Assembly (NCBI RefSeq): GCF_947499695.1 | Contig: NZ_CANMPQ010000001.1 | Coordinates: 1,674,001-1,738,000, forward strand | DNA length: 64,000 bases | Direction: 5' to 3' | Source: an uncultured Allomuricauda sp. | GTDB lineage: Bacteria > Bacteroidota > Bacteroidia > Flavobacteriales > Flavobacteriaceae | Part shown: piece after piece, positions 25,665-34,505 of the stretch | Numbering within the stretch: the stretch's first letter is position 1 | Layout: each line of letters starts with the position of its first letter | Notes under the pieces: generated by a model | Told to the model about the DNA's origin: nothing | What the model saw: the letters and a program-made list of their open reading frames with translations, nothing else | Databases searched by the model: none | Translations under genes and position numbers: made by a program

Positions 25665-26719
25665 TCCAATGGTATTTTAATATCCGCCACTACTTCACCA
25701 TCAATTTCTTGCAAACTGAATGATGCTTTATCCGCATATAGCAGCTTTAACCTTTGCTTAATATTTTTAAGCCCTAATTGGGTGGTGTTTTTTTGAATTC
25801 TTAGCCTTCCTGTATTCTTTACTTTAATTTTTATGAGTCTATCCTCCTGTTTTGCCTCCAAAACAATTCTACCTCCATCTTTTAAGTTCGAAATTCCGTG
25901 CTTGGTGGCATTCTCTACTAGCAACTGAATGATCATCGGTGGAATTTGAAGTTGCAATACACTTTGATCAATGTCCTTTATAAACTCCAAACGGTCTTCG
26001 AATTGAATTTTTGACAGGTCAATATAATTGTCTACAATTTCCAACTCTTCTTGTAATGAGATGGAATTCACATTATTCTTGGTAAGTGAATACCTCAAAA
26101 TCTCCGAAAGTTTGGTCAACATATCCCTTGATTTTTCCACATCTTCCAACATCAACCCTCTGATATTATTCAGGCTGTTGAACATAAAATGTGGATTTAT
26201 CTGACCCTTAAGGGTATTTAATTGTGCCTGTTTCAGATTGGTGCTCAATTCAAGTCGTTCAATTCGGTCTCGATTAAGTTTCAGGAGCAGCTTAATGACC
26301 AAATAGGTAATTGTCCACGCTCCTACTATAAACAGCGAGTTGATGATATGTATAAACACCCCATCGTACATTTTAAACATTTGAATTTCTTCCTCGGTAA
26401 GACCTGGTCCGTGTTTTGCGTATACATACCCAAACATGAAGTTCAATCCGCCAAAAATGATACAGGTAAACAAGAACGACACTACTATTTTAGTCAACTC
26501 CTTTATCCCAAAAGCCTCAAAACTTATGTTTCGTTTTAGATACCACCTTAATATCGAAGTGGAAAAGACACCGATTAAAATTCCAAAAATTATGGAGTAG
26601 ACAATAAGCTCAGTGCTTATTTTTCTCATAATAAAAATGGAAAGGCAATTGATAAATCCCCAACCTAAAAATTGGAGTATCCAAAAAGAATAGTTGCTTT
26701 TTTTTCTACTAAGATCCAT
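25661..26719 (-). CDS. LytS-type sensor histidine kinase
   Basis: 352 residues. Four membrane helices fill the first 160 residues, with no large outside domain. The His_kinase signature follows, with phospho-accepting His177 in INPHFMFNSLNN, then the HATPase part with QLLVENATKHG and GLKNIKQRL. Kinases of this type partner LytTR regulators; the partner gene overlaps by 4 nt. A -7 element TATTTTTG on the minus strand (26747-26740) lies 20 nt before the ATG, but no good -33 box was seen. The signal sensed is unknown and must act through the membrane helices. Confidence 0.94.
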   Translation of the reverse strand: MDLSRKKSNYSFWILQFLGWGFINCLSIFIMRKISTELIVYSIIFGILIGVFSTSILRWYLKRNISFEAFGIKELTKIVVSFLFTCIIFGGLNFMFGYVYAKHGPGLTEEEIQMFKMYDGVFIHIINSLFIVGAWTITYLVIKLLLKLNRDRIERLELSTNLKQAQLNTLKGQINPHFMFNSLNNIRGLMLEDVEKSRDMLTKLSEILRYSLTKNNVNSISLQEELEIVDNYIDLSKIQFEDRLEFIKDIDQSVLQLQIPPMIIQLLVENATKHGISNLKDGGRIVLEAKQEDRLIKIKVKNTGRLRIQKNTTQLGLKNIKQRLKLLYADKASFSLQEIDGEVVADIKIPLE

Positions 26720-26739
26720 TCGTCAAATCGTCAATTATC

Positions 26740-26747
26740 CAAAAATA
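26740..26747 (-). promoter_or_regulatory. -7 promoter element of the kinase-regulator operon
   Basis: TATTTTTG on the minus strand matches TAnnTTTG and ends 20 nt before the histidine kinase start. A TTG or TTTG box at the expected distance is missing, so the promoter is weaker or needs an activator. Confidence 0.45.
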
Positions 26748-26769
26748 GTTTTTGTTGGAAGAAGTGAAT

Positions 26770-26979
26770 TTAGGGATTTGCGTCTATTCTTTTCTTTTTC
26801 AAGTCAGTGCAACAGCTTTTTTCGGGTTTTAAAAATGCTATCCACATAAAGGTCGAGCCTGTGTAAAAGAATGGAAAAAAGTCAATATCCCAGTTGTTCC
26901 ATTTACCTAAAAGAGCAAAAGTGGTCAATAGGACTCCAATAATAAAAATAAACTTCTGTGTTTTATTTAGTTTTTTCAT
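26770..26979 (-). CDS. small two-helix membrane protein, unknown
   Basis: 69 residues: a basic start (MKKLNKTQK), a first helix IFIIGVLLTTFALLG, a WNNW turn, a second segment FFPFFYTGSTFMWIAFL, then a Cys pair and a Lys-rich end. The layout is that of GldL/DoxX-like small proteins in general shape only; no family was recognised. It lies 50 nt upstream of the two-component system in the same direction and could be co-transcribed or be its target. Confidence 0.6.
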   Translation of the reverse strand: MKKLNKTQKFIFIIGVLLTTFALLGKWNNWDIDFFPFFYTGSTFMWIAFLKPEKSCCTDLKKKRIDANP

Positions 26980-27166
26980 CTGTATGGTTTTTAAACTGCT
27001 AATTCTTAAACAAGAATGCTGATAAGTAATGTGATCAGTAATTTGGCTAAAGTTATCATCGTAACCGTCTTTTGATATTTATACACCAAAAATACACTGC
27101 TAACACGTGTAGGGAAAGAGGATTATGACCAGTGGTATATTTGACATTATGAACGGTAAGCATAAA

Positions 27167-27192
27167 AAAAGGAGCCTAAAAAGGCTCCTTTT
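27167..27192. terminator. terminator downstream of the S9 peptidase gene
   Basis: A perfect 10-bp stem: AAAAGGAGCC (27167-27176), 6-nt loop, GGCTCCTTTT (27183-27192), with A/T tracts on both sides. It sits about 20 nt after the stop of the leftward peptidase gene. The rest of the 232-nt gap up to 26980 shows no open frame of interest. Confidence 0.8.
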
Positions 27193-27211
27193 ATTGTTTA
27201 GTTTTAACCAA

Positions 27212-29266
27212 TTAGTCTTTGAGTGGTGTTGGTATTTCTTGTTTGTTCAGATGCTTGGCATAGAAGCCCATCATGGCTTTATAGAGCTCTAATCTGTTTT
27301 CTTCCTTTCCAAAACCGTGACCTTCATCATATTTGACCATATAAGGAACATCGTATCCTTTTCCACGCAAGGCGCTTACGATTTGGTCAGATTCATCAAT
27401 ATTTACTCTTGGGTCATTTGCTCCTTGAACTACAAATAGTGGTTTCTTAATTTTATCTATTTGATATACTGGAGATACTTCCTCCATAATCTTTTTTTCC
27501 TCGGGGTTATCCTCATCATACCAAATTTCTTTGATGATCTTTAAATAAGGCTTCCAATATGGAGGAATGGTTTTCATAAAGGTGAAAAGATTGGAAACAC
27601 CCACATAGTCTACTCCACAGGCATATAGGTCCGGCGTTTTGGTTAGTCCCCGAAGAACGGCATAGCCTCCATGACTACCTCCATAAATGGCGGCTTTACT
27701 ACCATCTACCCATCCTTGATCTATTACATATTGTAATCCATCTTCAACATCATCCATTGCTTTTCGTCCAATTTGCTTAAATCCTGATTCCAGGAACTCT
27801 CTTCCGTACCCTCCGGAAATACGGAAATTAACTTGTAGCGTAGCATACCCTCTACTCGCAAACAATTGTGACTCTGGATTGAAACCCCATGAATCCCTTA
27901 TTCCTTGTGGGCCACCATGAGGATTTACAATAACAGGCACTTTTTGTCCAGCCAAAGCGGCCTTTGGTAAGGTAATATAACCATGCAATGTAATTCCATC
28001 CCTGCTTTGAAAAGTGATAGGTCTCATTTCAGACATATCTTCTTCCCTCAATTGAGGCATGGTGTTATAAAGCTCCTTAAGTTCATTTTTGGCTACATCA
28101 TACGCATAATATACTCCATAAAGACGGTCACTATCCACATAGACCATAAAGAGATTTTCATCTTCGGTGGTGTCTAACACCCGATATTGTTTCCCCGGAA
28201 GTTCCGTTTTCATTTTAGCGTCCAACTTTTTGTAAGGTGCGCTTATTGGGACCACAATACTTTTTTCTCCCTCAAAGGAAAAATAATCGATGGAATAGTT
28301 CCTGGTACGTGATAGTCCCAAACCTTGAACATCATAATAATCGTTGGTAAAAACTTTCTCTATAACCTTGTCCTCTTTTAGGTCGTAAAGTACTATTTCG
28401 GCCTTATCACTTTGCAAGTTCGAAAGTACATAGGCATCGTGTGGATTTTCCGTAGCGTAGTTAAAATCCAAAATGTTGAAGTTATCTTTCCAGTTAAGGC
28501 TTTTGAGCAACCTATATTCTCCATTTCCATCTTCATAATAGACATCTTGCTCAACACCATCCCTAATCTTGACATAGCCTTTTAAGTTTCCGTCCTTATC
28601 AAAGTTGTATCCAAAAATGGGGTTGTTTGGGTCATCATTGCTAAAAATCTGATTTAGCTCGCCCGTATTCAAATTCACTTTGTAGGGTTCAAAGACCTGA
28701 GGGTTGTTTTTATTCATAGAAACAATGATGTTATCCTTATCCTCTCTTAATAGCTCAGTAAACTGGGCACGGACTCCATCAAAGGGAGTAAGGTCTTTTA
28801 AATTGCCTCCGTCAAGGTCAACGGCATAAATATGGTAATTTTCATCACCGCCCTTGTCCATGGAATAATAGAGTCTACCATTGTTAAGCCATCCGTAACC
28901 TCTTACCAATTCATCTTTTTCTTCTATAGCTCTTTTTGATACTCCTGTTGCAATATCCTTCACATAGATATGCTGTTTCCCGTTTTCATCGCTTTCTCGG
29001 TACGAAAGGTATTTTCCATCAGGAGAAAATCTGAAAGTAAAGGCCTTGGGATTGGCAAAGTAATCTTCTACAGTATATCTGTAATCACCTTCATCTAAAG
29101 ATGCTAAAGAAATAAGTTCATCATTGGAGCTGACCAATTCTGGTTTGCCCGGTAAGCTTTGTTCTTCTTCAGGACTACTTGTTTGTTCCTGTCCATAAGT
29201 GGTCAATCCTGTAAACAAGAACAGCAGGGAGCCACAAAGAAGTTTAAAATTCAATGTTGTTTTCAT
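27212..29266 (-). CDS. S9 family (prolyl oligopeptidase/acylaminoacyl-type) exported peptidase
   Basis: 684 residues with a signal peptide (ending TTYG). A seven-bladed propeller (about 60-410) precedes an alpha/beta hydrolase domain. The catalytic triad is visible: Ser531 in GGSHGG, Asp618 in ANDPRVN, and His650 in EGHGFG. Enzymes of this group cut short peptides after proline, alanine or blocked residues, and the leader puts this one in the periplasm. The gene stands alone with a terminator behind it. Confidence 0.93.
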   Translation of the reverse strand: MKTTLNFKLLCGSLLFLFTGLTTYGQEQTSSPEEEQSLPGKPELVSSNDELISLASLDEGDYRYTVEDYFANPKAFTFRFSPDGKYLSYRESDENGKQHIYVKDIATGVSKRAIEEKDELVRGYGWLNNGRLYYSMDKGGDENYHIYAVDLDGGNLKDLTPFDGVRAQFTELLREDKDNIIVSMNKNNPQVFEPYKVNLNTGELNQIFSNDDPNNPIFGYNFDKDGNLKGYVKIRDGVEQDVYYEDGNGEYRLLKSLNWKDNFNILDFNYATENPHDAYVLSNLQSDKAEIVLYDLKEDKVIEKVFTNDYYDVQGLGLSRTRNYSIDYFSFEGEKSIVVPISAPYKKLDAKMKTELPGKQYRVLDTTEDENLFMVYVDSDRLYGVYYAYDVAKNELKELYNTMPQLREEDMSEMRPITFQSRDGITLHGYITLPKAALAGQKVPVIVNPHGGPQGIRDSWGFNPESQLFASRGYATLQVNFRISGGYGREFLESGFKQIGRKAMDDVEDGLQYVIDQGWVDGSKAAIYGGSHGGYAVLRGLTKTPDLYACGVDYVGVSNLFTFMKTIPPYWKPYLKIIKEIWYDEDNPEEKKIMEEVSPVYQIDKIKKPLFVVQGANDPRVNIDESDQIVSALRGKGYDVPYMVKYDEGHGFGKEENRLELYKAMMGFYAKHLNKQEIPTPLKD

Positions 29267-29430
29267 AAGTGTTGAATTAATCGTTTTTGATTGAAATTTG
29301 TATTTAATCTTTAATATGACCGTTTTTTTGAGCTTTTGTTACAAATTTTAACGGTAAGTAAATGTAGTATGATATGCTCCAAGGTACAATTAGCTTATGA
29401 TAAGCGGTAAATTAGCTTTGATAAATGGAA

Positions 29431-29955
29431 TTATCTTTTTTCGGGTGGAAACTTGGAAAATACTTTTTTTACAACCGCTCTTAATCTATCTTCCCGAACA
29501 CTCGGAGAAGCATTCTCGCGATATCCACTTTCACTTGTTGCCTGCCAGAACAGGGCATCTCTTTGTGCATCGACAAAATCAAATTGTATTTGACGTTGAA
29601 TTCCGGAATTCCCTAAAGGCAATCCAACCGAAATGCCACCCCCTACGTTACGGCCGGTTCCGCCTACTCCAACGCCAACTGCATTGTTAGGTGCATTGCG
29701 ATACTCGCTGCTAAGGATATTTACGAAAAAATCGGGCTCCTCCGCCAGTAAATACCCTTTGGATTGCAATGTTGAGTCCAAAGCACGAATCAAACGCTTT
29801 TCATCAAGTTCGCTCAAACCTGATTCAATATCGGAGAAGTAATTGTAACTGGCATAACTTGAAAAGTTCGTTTTCTTGTCATAGTCATAGTTCACCCTCA
29901 CACCTGCACATGAGAGCAATAGACCGCATACCCCTATCAAAAAAAAGCACCGCAT
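29431..29955 (-). CDS. DUF4136-family lipoprotein
   Basis: 174 residues from the ATG at 29955; a TTG two codons upstream is unlikely. The leader ends in a lipobox (LLLSC) and is followed by the DUF4136 pattern: VNYDYDKKTNFSSYASY near the start, GYLLAEEPDFFVNI in the middle, a Gly/Val-rich stretch (VGVGVGGTGRNVGGG), and AVVKKVFSKFPP at the end. The family is common in Bacteroidota and has no proven function. It lies between the S9 peptidase and obg, all leftward. Confidence 0.88.
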   Translation of the reverse strand: MRCFFLIGVCGLLLSCAGVRVNYDYDKKTNFSSYASYNYFSDIESGLSELDEKRLIRALDSTLQSKGYLLAEEPDFFVNILSSEYRNAPNNAVGVGVGGTGRNVGGGISVGLPLGNSGIQRQIQFDFVDAQRDALFWQATSESGYRENASPSVREDRLRAVVKKVFSKFPPEKR

Positions 29956-30018
29956 GATCAATTTTCAAATACCTTTAAAATTAATCAATATTCACATTCA
30001 AAAAAGAAATGGAAGGGG

Positions 30019-31020
30019 TTATTCGTTCAACAGCTTCCAGAGCCCATCTTTAAGCTCCTGTATTCCTTGTTGGGCAACGGAAGAAATAAAAAGATAGGGA
30101 ATGTCTTTCAAATCCTTGTCAAGTTCAATCGTCATTTCGGCGATGAGTTCATCATCTAGCATATCGCTTTTGGAAATAGCAACCAATCTTTCCTTATCTA
30201 AAAGCTCTGGATTGTAGCGTCGCAGTTCGTCCAGCAAAATCTCATATTCTTTTGAAATGTCATTGCTGTCGGCGGGAATCAGGAAAAGTAAGGTGGCATT
30301 TCTCTCGATATGACGCAAAAAATAATGCCCCAACCCTTTGCCTTCTGCTGCTCCTTCTATGATTCCGGGAATGTCTGCCATCACAAAACTCTTAAAATCA
30401 CGATGCTCTACAATACCTAAGTTGGGCTTTAACGTTGTAAACTCGTAATCCGCAATCTTAGGTTTGGCAGAAGTCATTACAGAAAGTAATGTAGACTTTC
30501 CAGCATTGGGAAATCCGACCAAACCAACATCTGCTAATACTTTTAACTCAAGGGTGACCTGGGATTCTTGTCCTGGAATACCGGGTTGTGCGTATCGTGG
30601 AGTTTGATTCGTTGGGCTTTTAAAGTGCCAGTTGCCCCTGCCACCTTTTCCGCCTTCGGCTACAATCTTTTCTTCTTGGTCTTCAGTAATCTCAAACAGC
30701 ACTTCGTTGGAATCAGTATCTCGAATTACTGTTCCGAGCGGTACCTCCATATAGACATCGGCTCCATCGGCACCGGTACTTCGATTTTTGCTTCCGTGTT
30801 CTCCGTGACCAGCCTTAAAATGCTTTTTGAACCTATAATGCACCAAGGTCCAAAGATTCTTATTCCCTCTTACAATAACATGTCCTCCGCGACCACCATC
30901 TCCACCGTCAGGTCCGCCTTTAGTGATATACTTTTCGCGATGAAGGTGCACAGAGCCTTTACCCCCATTTCCGGAGGCTACATTTACTTTTACATAATCA
31001 ACAAAATTACCCTCGGTCAT
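30019..31020 (-). CDS. obg: GTPase Obg/CgtA, ribosome assembly
   Basis: 333 residues. The Gly-rich Obg fold fills 1-158 ([32 protein letters not shown]), and the GTPase domain follows with the P-loop GFPNAGKS (Lys175), the DIPG switch, and SKSD for guanine. Obg binds the 50S subunit late in assembly. This is a short form without the C-terminal extension found in many other bacteria, as usual in Bacteroidota. It is the last gene of the leftward hpt-adk, acetyltransferase, obg set; adk next to obg is a familiar arrangement in this phylum. Confidence 0.96.
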   Translation of the reverse strand: MTEGNFVDYVKVNVASGNGGKGSVHLHREKYITKGGPDGGDGGRGGHVIVRGNKNLWTLVHYRFKKHFKAGHGEHGSKNRSTGADGADVYMEVPLGTVIRDTDSNEVLFEITEDQEEKIVAEGGKGGRGNWHFKSPTNQTPRYAQPGIPGQESQVTLELKVLADVGLVGFPNAGKSTLLSVMTSAKPKIADYEFTTLKPNLGIVEHRDFKSFVMADIPGIIEGAAEGKGLGHYFLRHIERNATLLFLIPADSNDISKEYEILLDELRRYNPELLDKERLVAISKSDMLDDELIAEMTIELDKDLKDIPYLFISSVAQQGIQELKDGLWKLLNE

Positions 31021-31032
31021 TGTTCCAACTAT

Positions 31033-31551
31033 TTAGCTTTTTTGAATTATGTAGATGATATTTTCCTCTTCAGGTTCATTTTTTTTGTCCATGGAAAGTG
31101 GAAAGTCATTCATCGCTGTTAATTTTTCAACTGCTTTTTGAGAACGAAAATTATCCTTTGCCACAAAAAACAAAATTCTATTCACATGTCGAAAAGCATA
31201 TTCCATCATCAATCTTTTTACCGCCATGTTATAGTGCCCTCCCCAATACTTGCGGATTAAAAATGTCCATCCAATTTCCACAGCATCCTCAAAATTGGCT
31301 CGCACTTTAAATCTTGAGCTACCGATAATCGTATTTGCCACTTTATCCTGAATAACTAAACATCCTTTTGAATTCAAAGAATCCTCAAAAAAATCCTTAA
31401 AACCCGGCATAGTGCATCTTTTTTTATCAGGATGCTGTTCCCAGATACTTGGGTCGGAAGCCGCGTTGAAAAGCGCGTCAAAATCTTCAGCCAGTAAGGG
31501 TCTTAAATCAACTAAGTTGTTGCTCAAGTGAGGCTGTAGATCAAAACCCAT
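31033..31551 (-). CDS. GNAT-family N-acetyltransferase (RimJ/RimL-like)
   Basis: 172 residues. The GNAT core is seen in VEIGWTFLIRKYWGGHYN and the acetyl-CoA-binding region before MMEYAFRHVNRI, followed by FFVAKDNFRSQKAVEKL, where the Asn and Ser of this family's motif sit. Members close to RimJ/RimL act on protein N-termini or small amines, but the substrate here is unknown. It lies 12 nt upstream of obg and 21 nt downstream of the hpt-adk fusion, in one transcript. Confidence 0.85.
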   Translation of the reverse strand: MGFDLQPHLSNNLVDLRPLLAEDFDALFNAASDPSIWEQHPDKKRCTMPGFKDFFEDSLNSKGCLVIQDKVANTIIGSSRFKVRANFEDAVEIGWTFLIRKYWGGHYNMAVKRLMMEYAFRHVNRILFFVAKDNFRSQKAVEKLTAMNDFPLSMDKKNEPEEENIIYIIQKS

Positions 31552-31572
31552 CGGTACGTTTAATTTAGAAAC

Positions 31573-32694
31573 TCAAGAAAGCACATCGATTACCTCGCCC
31601 AACCGCTCGGTAATCTCTGTAATCTCCCCAATTCCATTTACAGAATGGAATTTCCCTTGTTTTTCATAGTAGGCTCTTAAGGGAGCTGTTTTTTGATTGT
31701 ACTCATCAAAACGGTTGCGAATTTTGCTCTCATCCTGATCATCTGGGCGTCCACTATCCTTTCCTCTTTCTAACAACCGATTCACCAAAACATCGTCATC
31801 TGCCTCCAGGGCGATTGTCGCATCTACCTGCATGCCTTTGGATTCCAAAAAGTTATCCAAGGCTTCGGCTTGCGCTGCCGTCCTAGGAAAACCGTCAAAA
31901 ATAAAACCAGCAGCCTGCGGGTTTTTCTCCACTTCATCCTTCAGCATGTCTATGGTAACCTCATCTGGCACCAAATCTCCTTTGTCCATATAGGATTGGG
32001 CCAATTTGCCCAGCTCCGTTCCATTTTTTATGTTGTATCGGAACACATCTCCGGTAGAGATATGTTTCAAATTGTATTTTTCTTTTAAAAATCCCGCTTG
32101 GGTACCCTTGCCAGCGCCCGGCTTTCCAAAAAGCACTAGGTTGATCATATGTGTTTGGTTTAATTGGTATACTTCTCTCAAATTTCTTCCTAATTCATTA
32201 TAATCCAGACCATATCCTACTATAAAGGTATCTGGGATTTCAAGGCCAACATAATCTATTGCATATTCCCCATTATAGACTTCTGATTTGTAAAACAATG
32301 AAGCTATCTTAAATTCCTTCACATTGGTTTGGGAAAACAAGTGCACCAGCTTCTTTAGAGTTCGTCCGGTATCAATGACATCTTCTAAAATGATAACACT
32401 TCTACCCTCAATATTCTCAGGCACATCCAATAAGGTCTCCACAATACCTGTTGATGTCAAGCCCTGATACGAGCTCAACCGAACAAAAGATACTTCGCAA
32501 GGGTGCTGATAGGCCTTTAGAAAATCGGAAACAAACATAAAAGCCCCGTTAAGGACACCAACAAAAATTGGCACCTCATCTTTATAGTCATTAGCGATTT
32601 TGGCGGCCATTTTATCAACGGCTTCCAAAATCTGACTCTCCCCTAAATAGGGTTTGAACACCTTGTTATGAAGCTTTATCAACTTGTCGTCCAT
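31573..32694 (-). CDS. fused hypoxanthine phosphoribosyltransferase-adenylate kinase
   Basis: 373 residues read without interruption. Residues 1-180 are HPRT: VGVLNGAFMF, the PRPP loop ILEDVIDTGRT (102-112), and YGLDYNELGRNL. Residues 183-373 are a complete adenylate kinase: P-loop GKPGAGKGT (190-198), STGDVFR, GFPRT, and RPDDQ. HPRT makes IMP and GMP from free bases and PRPP; ADK converts AMP and ATP to ADP. Met183 (ATG at 32148) would be the start of a stand-alone ADK, so separate synthesis of ADK is possible. ADK has the short form without a long LID zinc domain. Divergent from purK, with 106 nt between starts. Such fusions are known in some Flavobacteriaceae as I recall. Confidence 0.93.
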   Translation of the reverse strand: MDDKLIKLHNKVFKPYLGESQILEAVDKMAAKIANDYKDEVPIFVGVLNGAFMFVSDFLKAYQHPCEVSFVRLSSYQGLTSTGIVETLLDVPENIEGRSVIILEDVIDTGRTLKKLVHLFSQTNVKEFKIASLFYKSEVYNGEYAIDYVGLEIPDTFIVGYGLDYNELGRNLREVYQLNQTHMINLVLFGKPGAGKGTQAGFLKEKYNLKHISTGDVFRYNIKNGTELGKLAQSYMDKGDLVPDEVTIDMLKDEVEKNPQAAGFIFDGFPRTAAQAEALDNFLESKGMQVDATIALEADDDVLVNRLLERGKDSGRPDDQDESKIRNRFDEYNQKTAPLRAYYEKQGKFHSVNGIGEITEITERLGEVIDVLS

Positions 32695-32707
32695 TTAAAT
32701 AGGTTGG

Positions 32708-32715
32708 CAAAGATA
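32708..32715 (-). promoter_or_regulatory. -7 element of the hpt-adk operon
   Basis: TATCTTTG on the minus strand matches TAnnTTTG exactly and ends 13 nt before the hpt-adk start. No TTG at the expected spacing was seen upstream. Confidence 0.5.
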
Positions 32716-32769
32716 ACATTTTTAGGGTCTCTAATCCCTTTGGTTTTTTATCCCTTCGCGGAATTCATG

Positions 32770-32777
32770 TATTTTTG
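32770..32777 (+). promoter_or_regulatory. -7 element of purK-purE
   Basis: TATTTTTG matches TAnnTTTG and ends 23 nt before the purK ATG. The nearest TTTG box (32739-32742) is 27 nt upstream, longer than ideal. With the element for hpt-adk on the other strand, this makes a compact back-to-back promoter region. Confidence 0.5.
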
Positions 32778-32800
32778 CTTTCATTCCAAATCACGGACCA

Positions 32801-33961
32801 ATGCGTTTTTTTTCTTCCAACTTTAAACTTGGAATTTTAGGAGGAGGTCAATTAGGCAAAATGTTGCTTTATGAGACCCGAAAATGGGATATTCAAACCA
32901 AGGTTATGGATGCTTCAGATGAAGCTCCATGCAAAATAGCTTGTGACCATTTCGTTAATGGAAGTTTGCTTGATTTTAATGCTGTTTATGCTTTTGGAAA
33001 AGATGTTGATGTACTTACCATCGAAATTGAAAATGTAAATGTGGACGCGCTTGAAAAACTGGAAGATGAAGGCGTGAAAGTGTTTCCACAAACCAAAGCA
33101 CTACGTATTATTCAAAACAAAGCAACCCAGAAGCTTTTTTATACGGATAACGATATTCCGACCTCACCCTTTACTCGATTTGCCTATACTTCTGAAATTG
33201 AGGATAGCATTTCCAATGGAGGGCTACAATTTCCTTTCGTATGGAAAAGTGCCCAGTTTGGATACGATGGACAAGGCGTAAAAGTGGTACGGCAGCTTGA
33301 CGATTTAAAAGGATTGCCAAATGTAGAGTGCATTGCTGAGGAAATGGTCCATTTTAAAAATGAATTGGCCGTGATCGTTGCACGAAGCGAAAAAGGAGAA
33401 GTGGTAACCTATCCCGTGGTAGAAATGGAATTCCATCCGGAAGCCAATCAGGTGGAATACGTTATTTGCCCCGCTAGAATTGAAGATCATGTTTCTCGGA
33501 AAGCGCAGGAAGTAGCGCTTATGGTCTCGGAATCCATTCAACATGTAGGATTGCTTGCTGTCGAAATGTTCCAAACCCAAGATGATGAAATTTTGGTGAA
33601 CGAAGTAGCGCCGAGACCACACAATAGTGGACATTACAGTATTGAAGCAAGCTATACCAATCAATTTGAACAGCATATCCGCGCCATTTTAGGATTACCT
33701 TTGGGCAAAACAGACAGTAAAGTGGCTGGGGTGATGGTAAATTTGGTGGGAGCAGAAGGACATACCGGAAATGTTGTTTATGAAAATATAGAATCCATAT
33801 TAGAAATGGAGGGCGTTACTCCGCACATTTATGGCAAAAAACAAACACGTCCTTTCCGAAAAATGGGACATGTGACCATTGTAGACCAAAACATGGCGCG
33901 AGCAAGGGAAATTGCGCAAGAAGTAAAGCAAACAATTAAAGTTATAGCAGAAAAATCATGA
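32801..33961 (+). CDS. purK: N5-carboxyaminoimidazole ribonucleotide synthase (PurK)
   Basis: 386 residues. The start LGILGGGQLGKM is the pre-ATP-grasp Rossmann motif. The ATP-grasp body follows (FPFVWKSAQFGYDGQG, CIAEEMVHFKNE, then VNEVAPRPHNSGHYS, the metal-binding segment typical of PurK). PurK uses ATP and bicarbonate to carboxylate AIR at N5 in purine synthesis. Its stop overlaps purE by 4 nt, and PurE takes its product. Confidence 0.96.
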   Translation: MRFFSSNFKLGILGGGQLGKMLLYETRKWDIQTKVMDASDEAPCKIACDHFVNGSLLDFNAVYAFGKDVDVLTIEIENVNVDALEKLEDEGVKVFPQTKALRIIQNKATQKLFYTDNDIPTSPFTRFAYTSEIEDSISNGGLQFPFVWKSAQFGYDGQGVKVVRQLDDLKGLPNVECIAEEMVHFKNELAVIVARSEKGEVVTYPVVEMEFHPEANQVEYVICPARIEDHVSRKAQEVALMVSESIQHVGLLAVEMFQTQDDEILVNEVAPRPHNSGHYSIEASYTNQFEQHIRAILGLPLGKTDSKVAGVMVNLVGAEGHTGNVVYENIESILEMEGVTPHIYGKKQTRPFRKMGHVTIVDQNMARAREIAQEVKQTIKVIAEKS

Positions 33962-34449
33962 GCAAAGTAGCAGTTATTATGGGAAGCACCAGTGACCTCC
34001 CAGTTATGCAAGATGCGGTAGATATTTTAAAAGGATTTGACATTGAAGTTGATGTAGACATTGTATCGGCACACAGAACTCCTGAAAAACTGTTCGATTT
34101 TGGAAAGAATGCCCACAAAAATGGATATTCCGTCATTATAGCGGGTGCCGGAGGTGCTGCGCATTTACCCGGAATGGTTGCATCCCTTTCGCCATTGCCC
34201 GTAATCGGAGTTCCTGTAAAAAGCAGTAATTCCATTGATGGGTGGGATTCTGTCCTTTCCATTCTTCAAATGCCCGGAGGTGTTCCCGTTGCTACAGTGG
34301 CATTGAACGGAGCAAAAAATGCAGGAATCTTGGCTGCTCAAATCATCGGCAGTGCCGACAAATGTGTTTTGGACAAAGTGGAAGTCTATAAACAGGGGCT
34401 TAAAGAAAAAGTCATTAAAGGGGCTGAAGAAGTCAGAAATAAAAAATAA
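33958..34449 (+). CDS. purE: N5-carboxyaminoimidazole ribonucleotide mutase (PurE, class I)
   Basis: 163 residues. The class I signature is complete: IMGSTSDLPVM at the phosphate-binding end, VSAHRTPEKL with the catalytic His, AGAGGAAHLPGM, and SILQMPGGVPVATVA. PurE moves the carboxylate of N5-CAIR to C4 to give CAIR. The 4-nt overlap with purK (ATGA) suggests coupled translation. The next gene starts 56 nt downstream and is unrelated. Confidence 0.97.
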   Translation: MSKVAVIMGSTSDLPVMQDAVDILKGFDIEVDVDIVSAHRTPEKLFDFGKNAHKNGYSVIIAGAGGAAHLPGMVASLSPLPVIGVPVKSSNSIDGWDSVLSILQMPGGVPVATVALNGAKNAGILAAQIIGSADKCVLDKVEVYKQGLKEKVIKGAEEVRNKK

Positions 34450-34505
34450 AGCCTCCTAATGGGCTATTCCAAGCGAACAAAAACTAGTTATCCCAAGAAT
34501 ATATA

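Noticed and set aside
30568..31122. 184-residue open frame antisense to obg and the acetyltransferase
   Set aside because: It covers two strongly supported genes on the other strand and has no motif. It is a shadow of Gly-rich obg codons.
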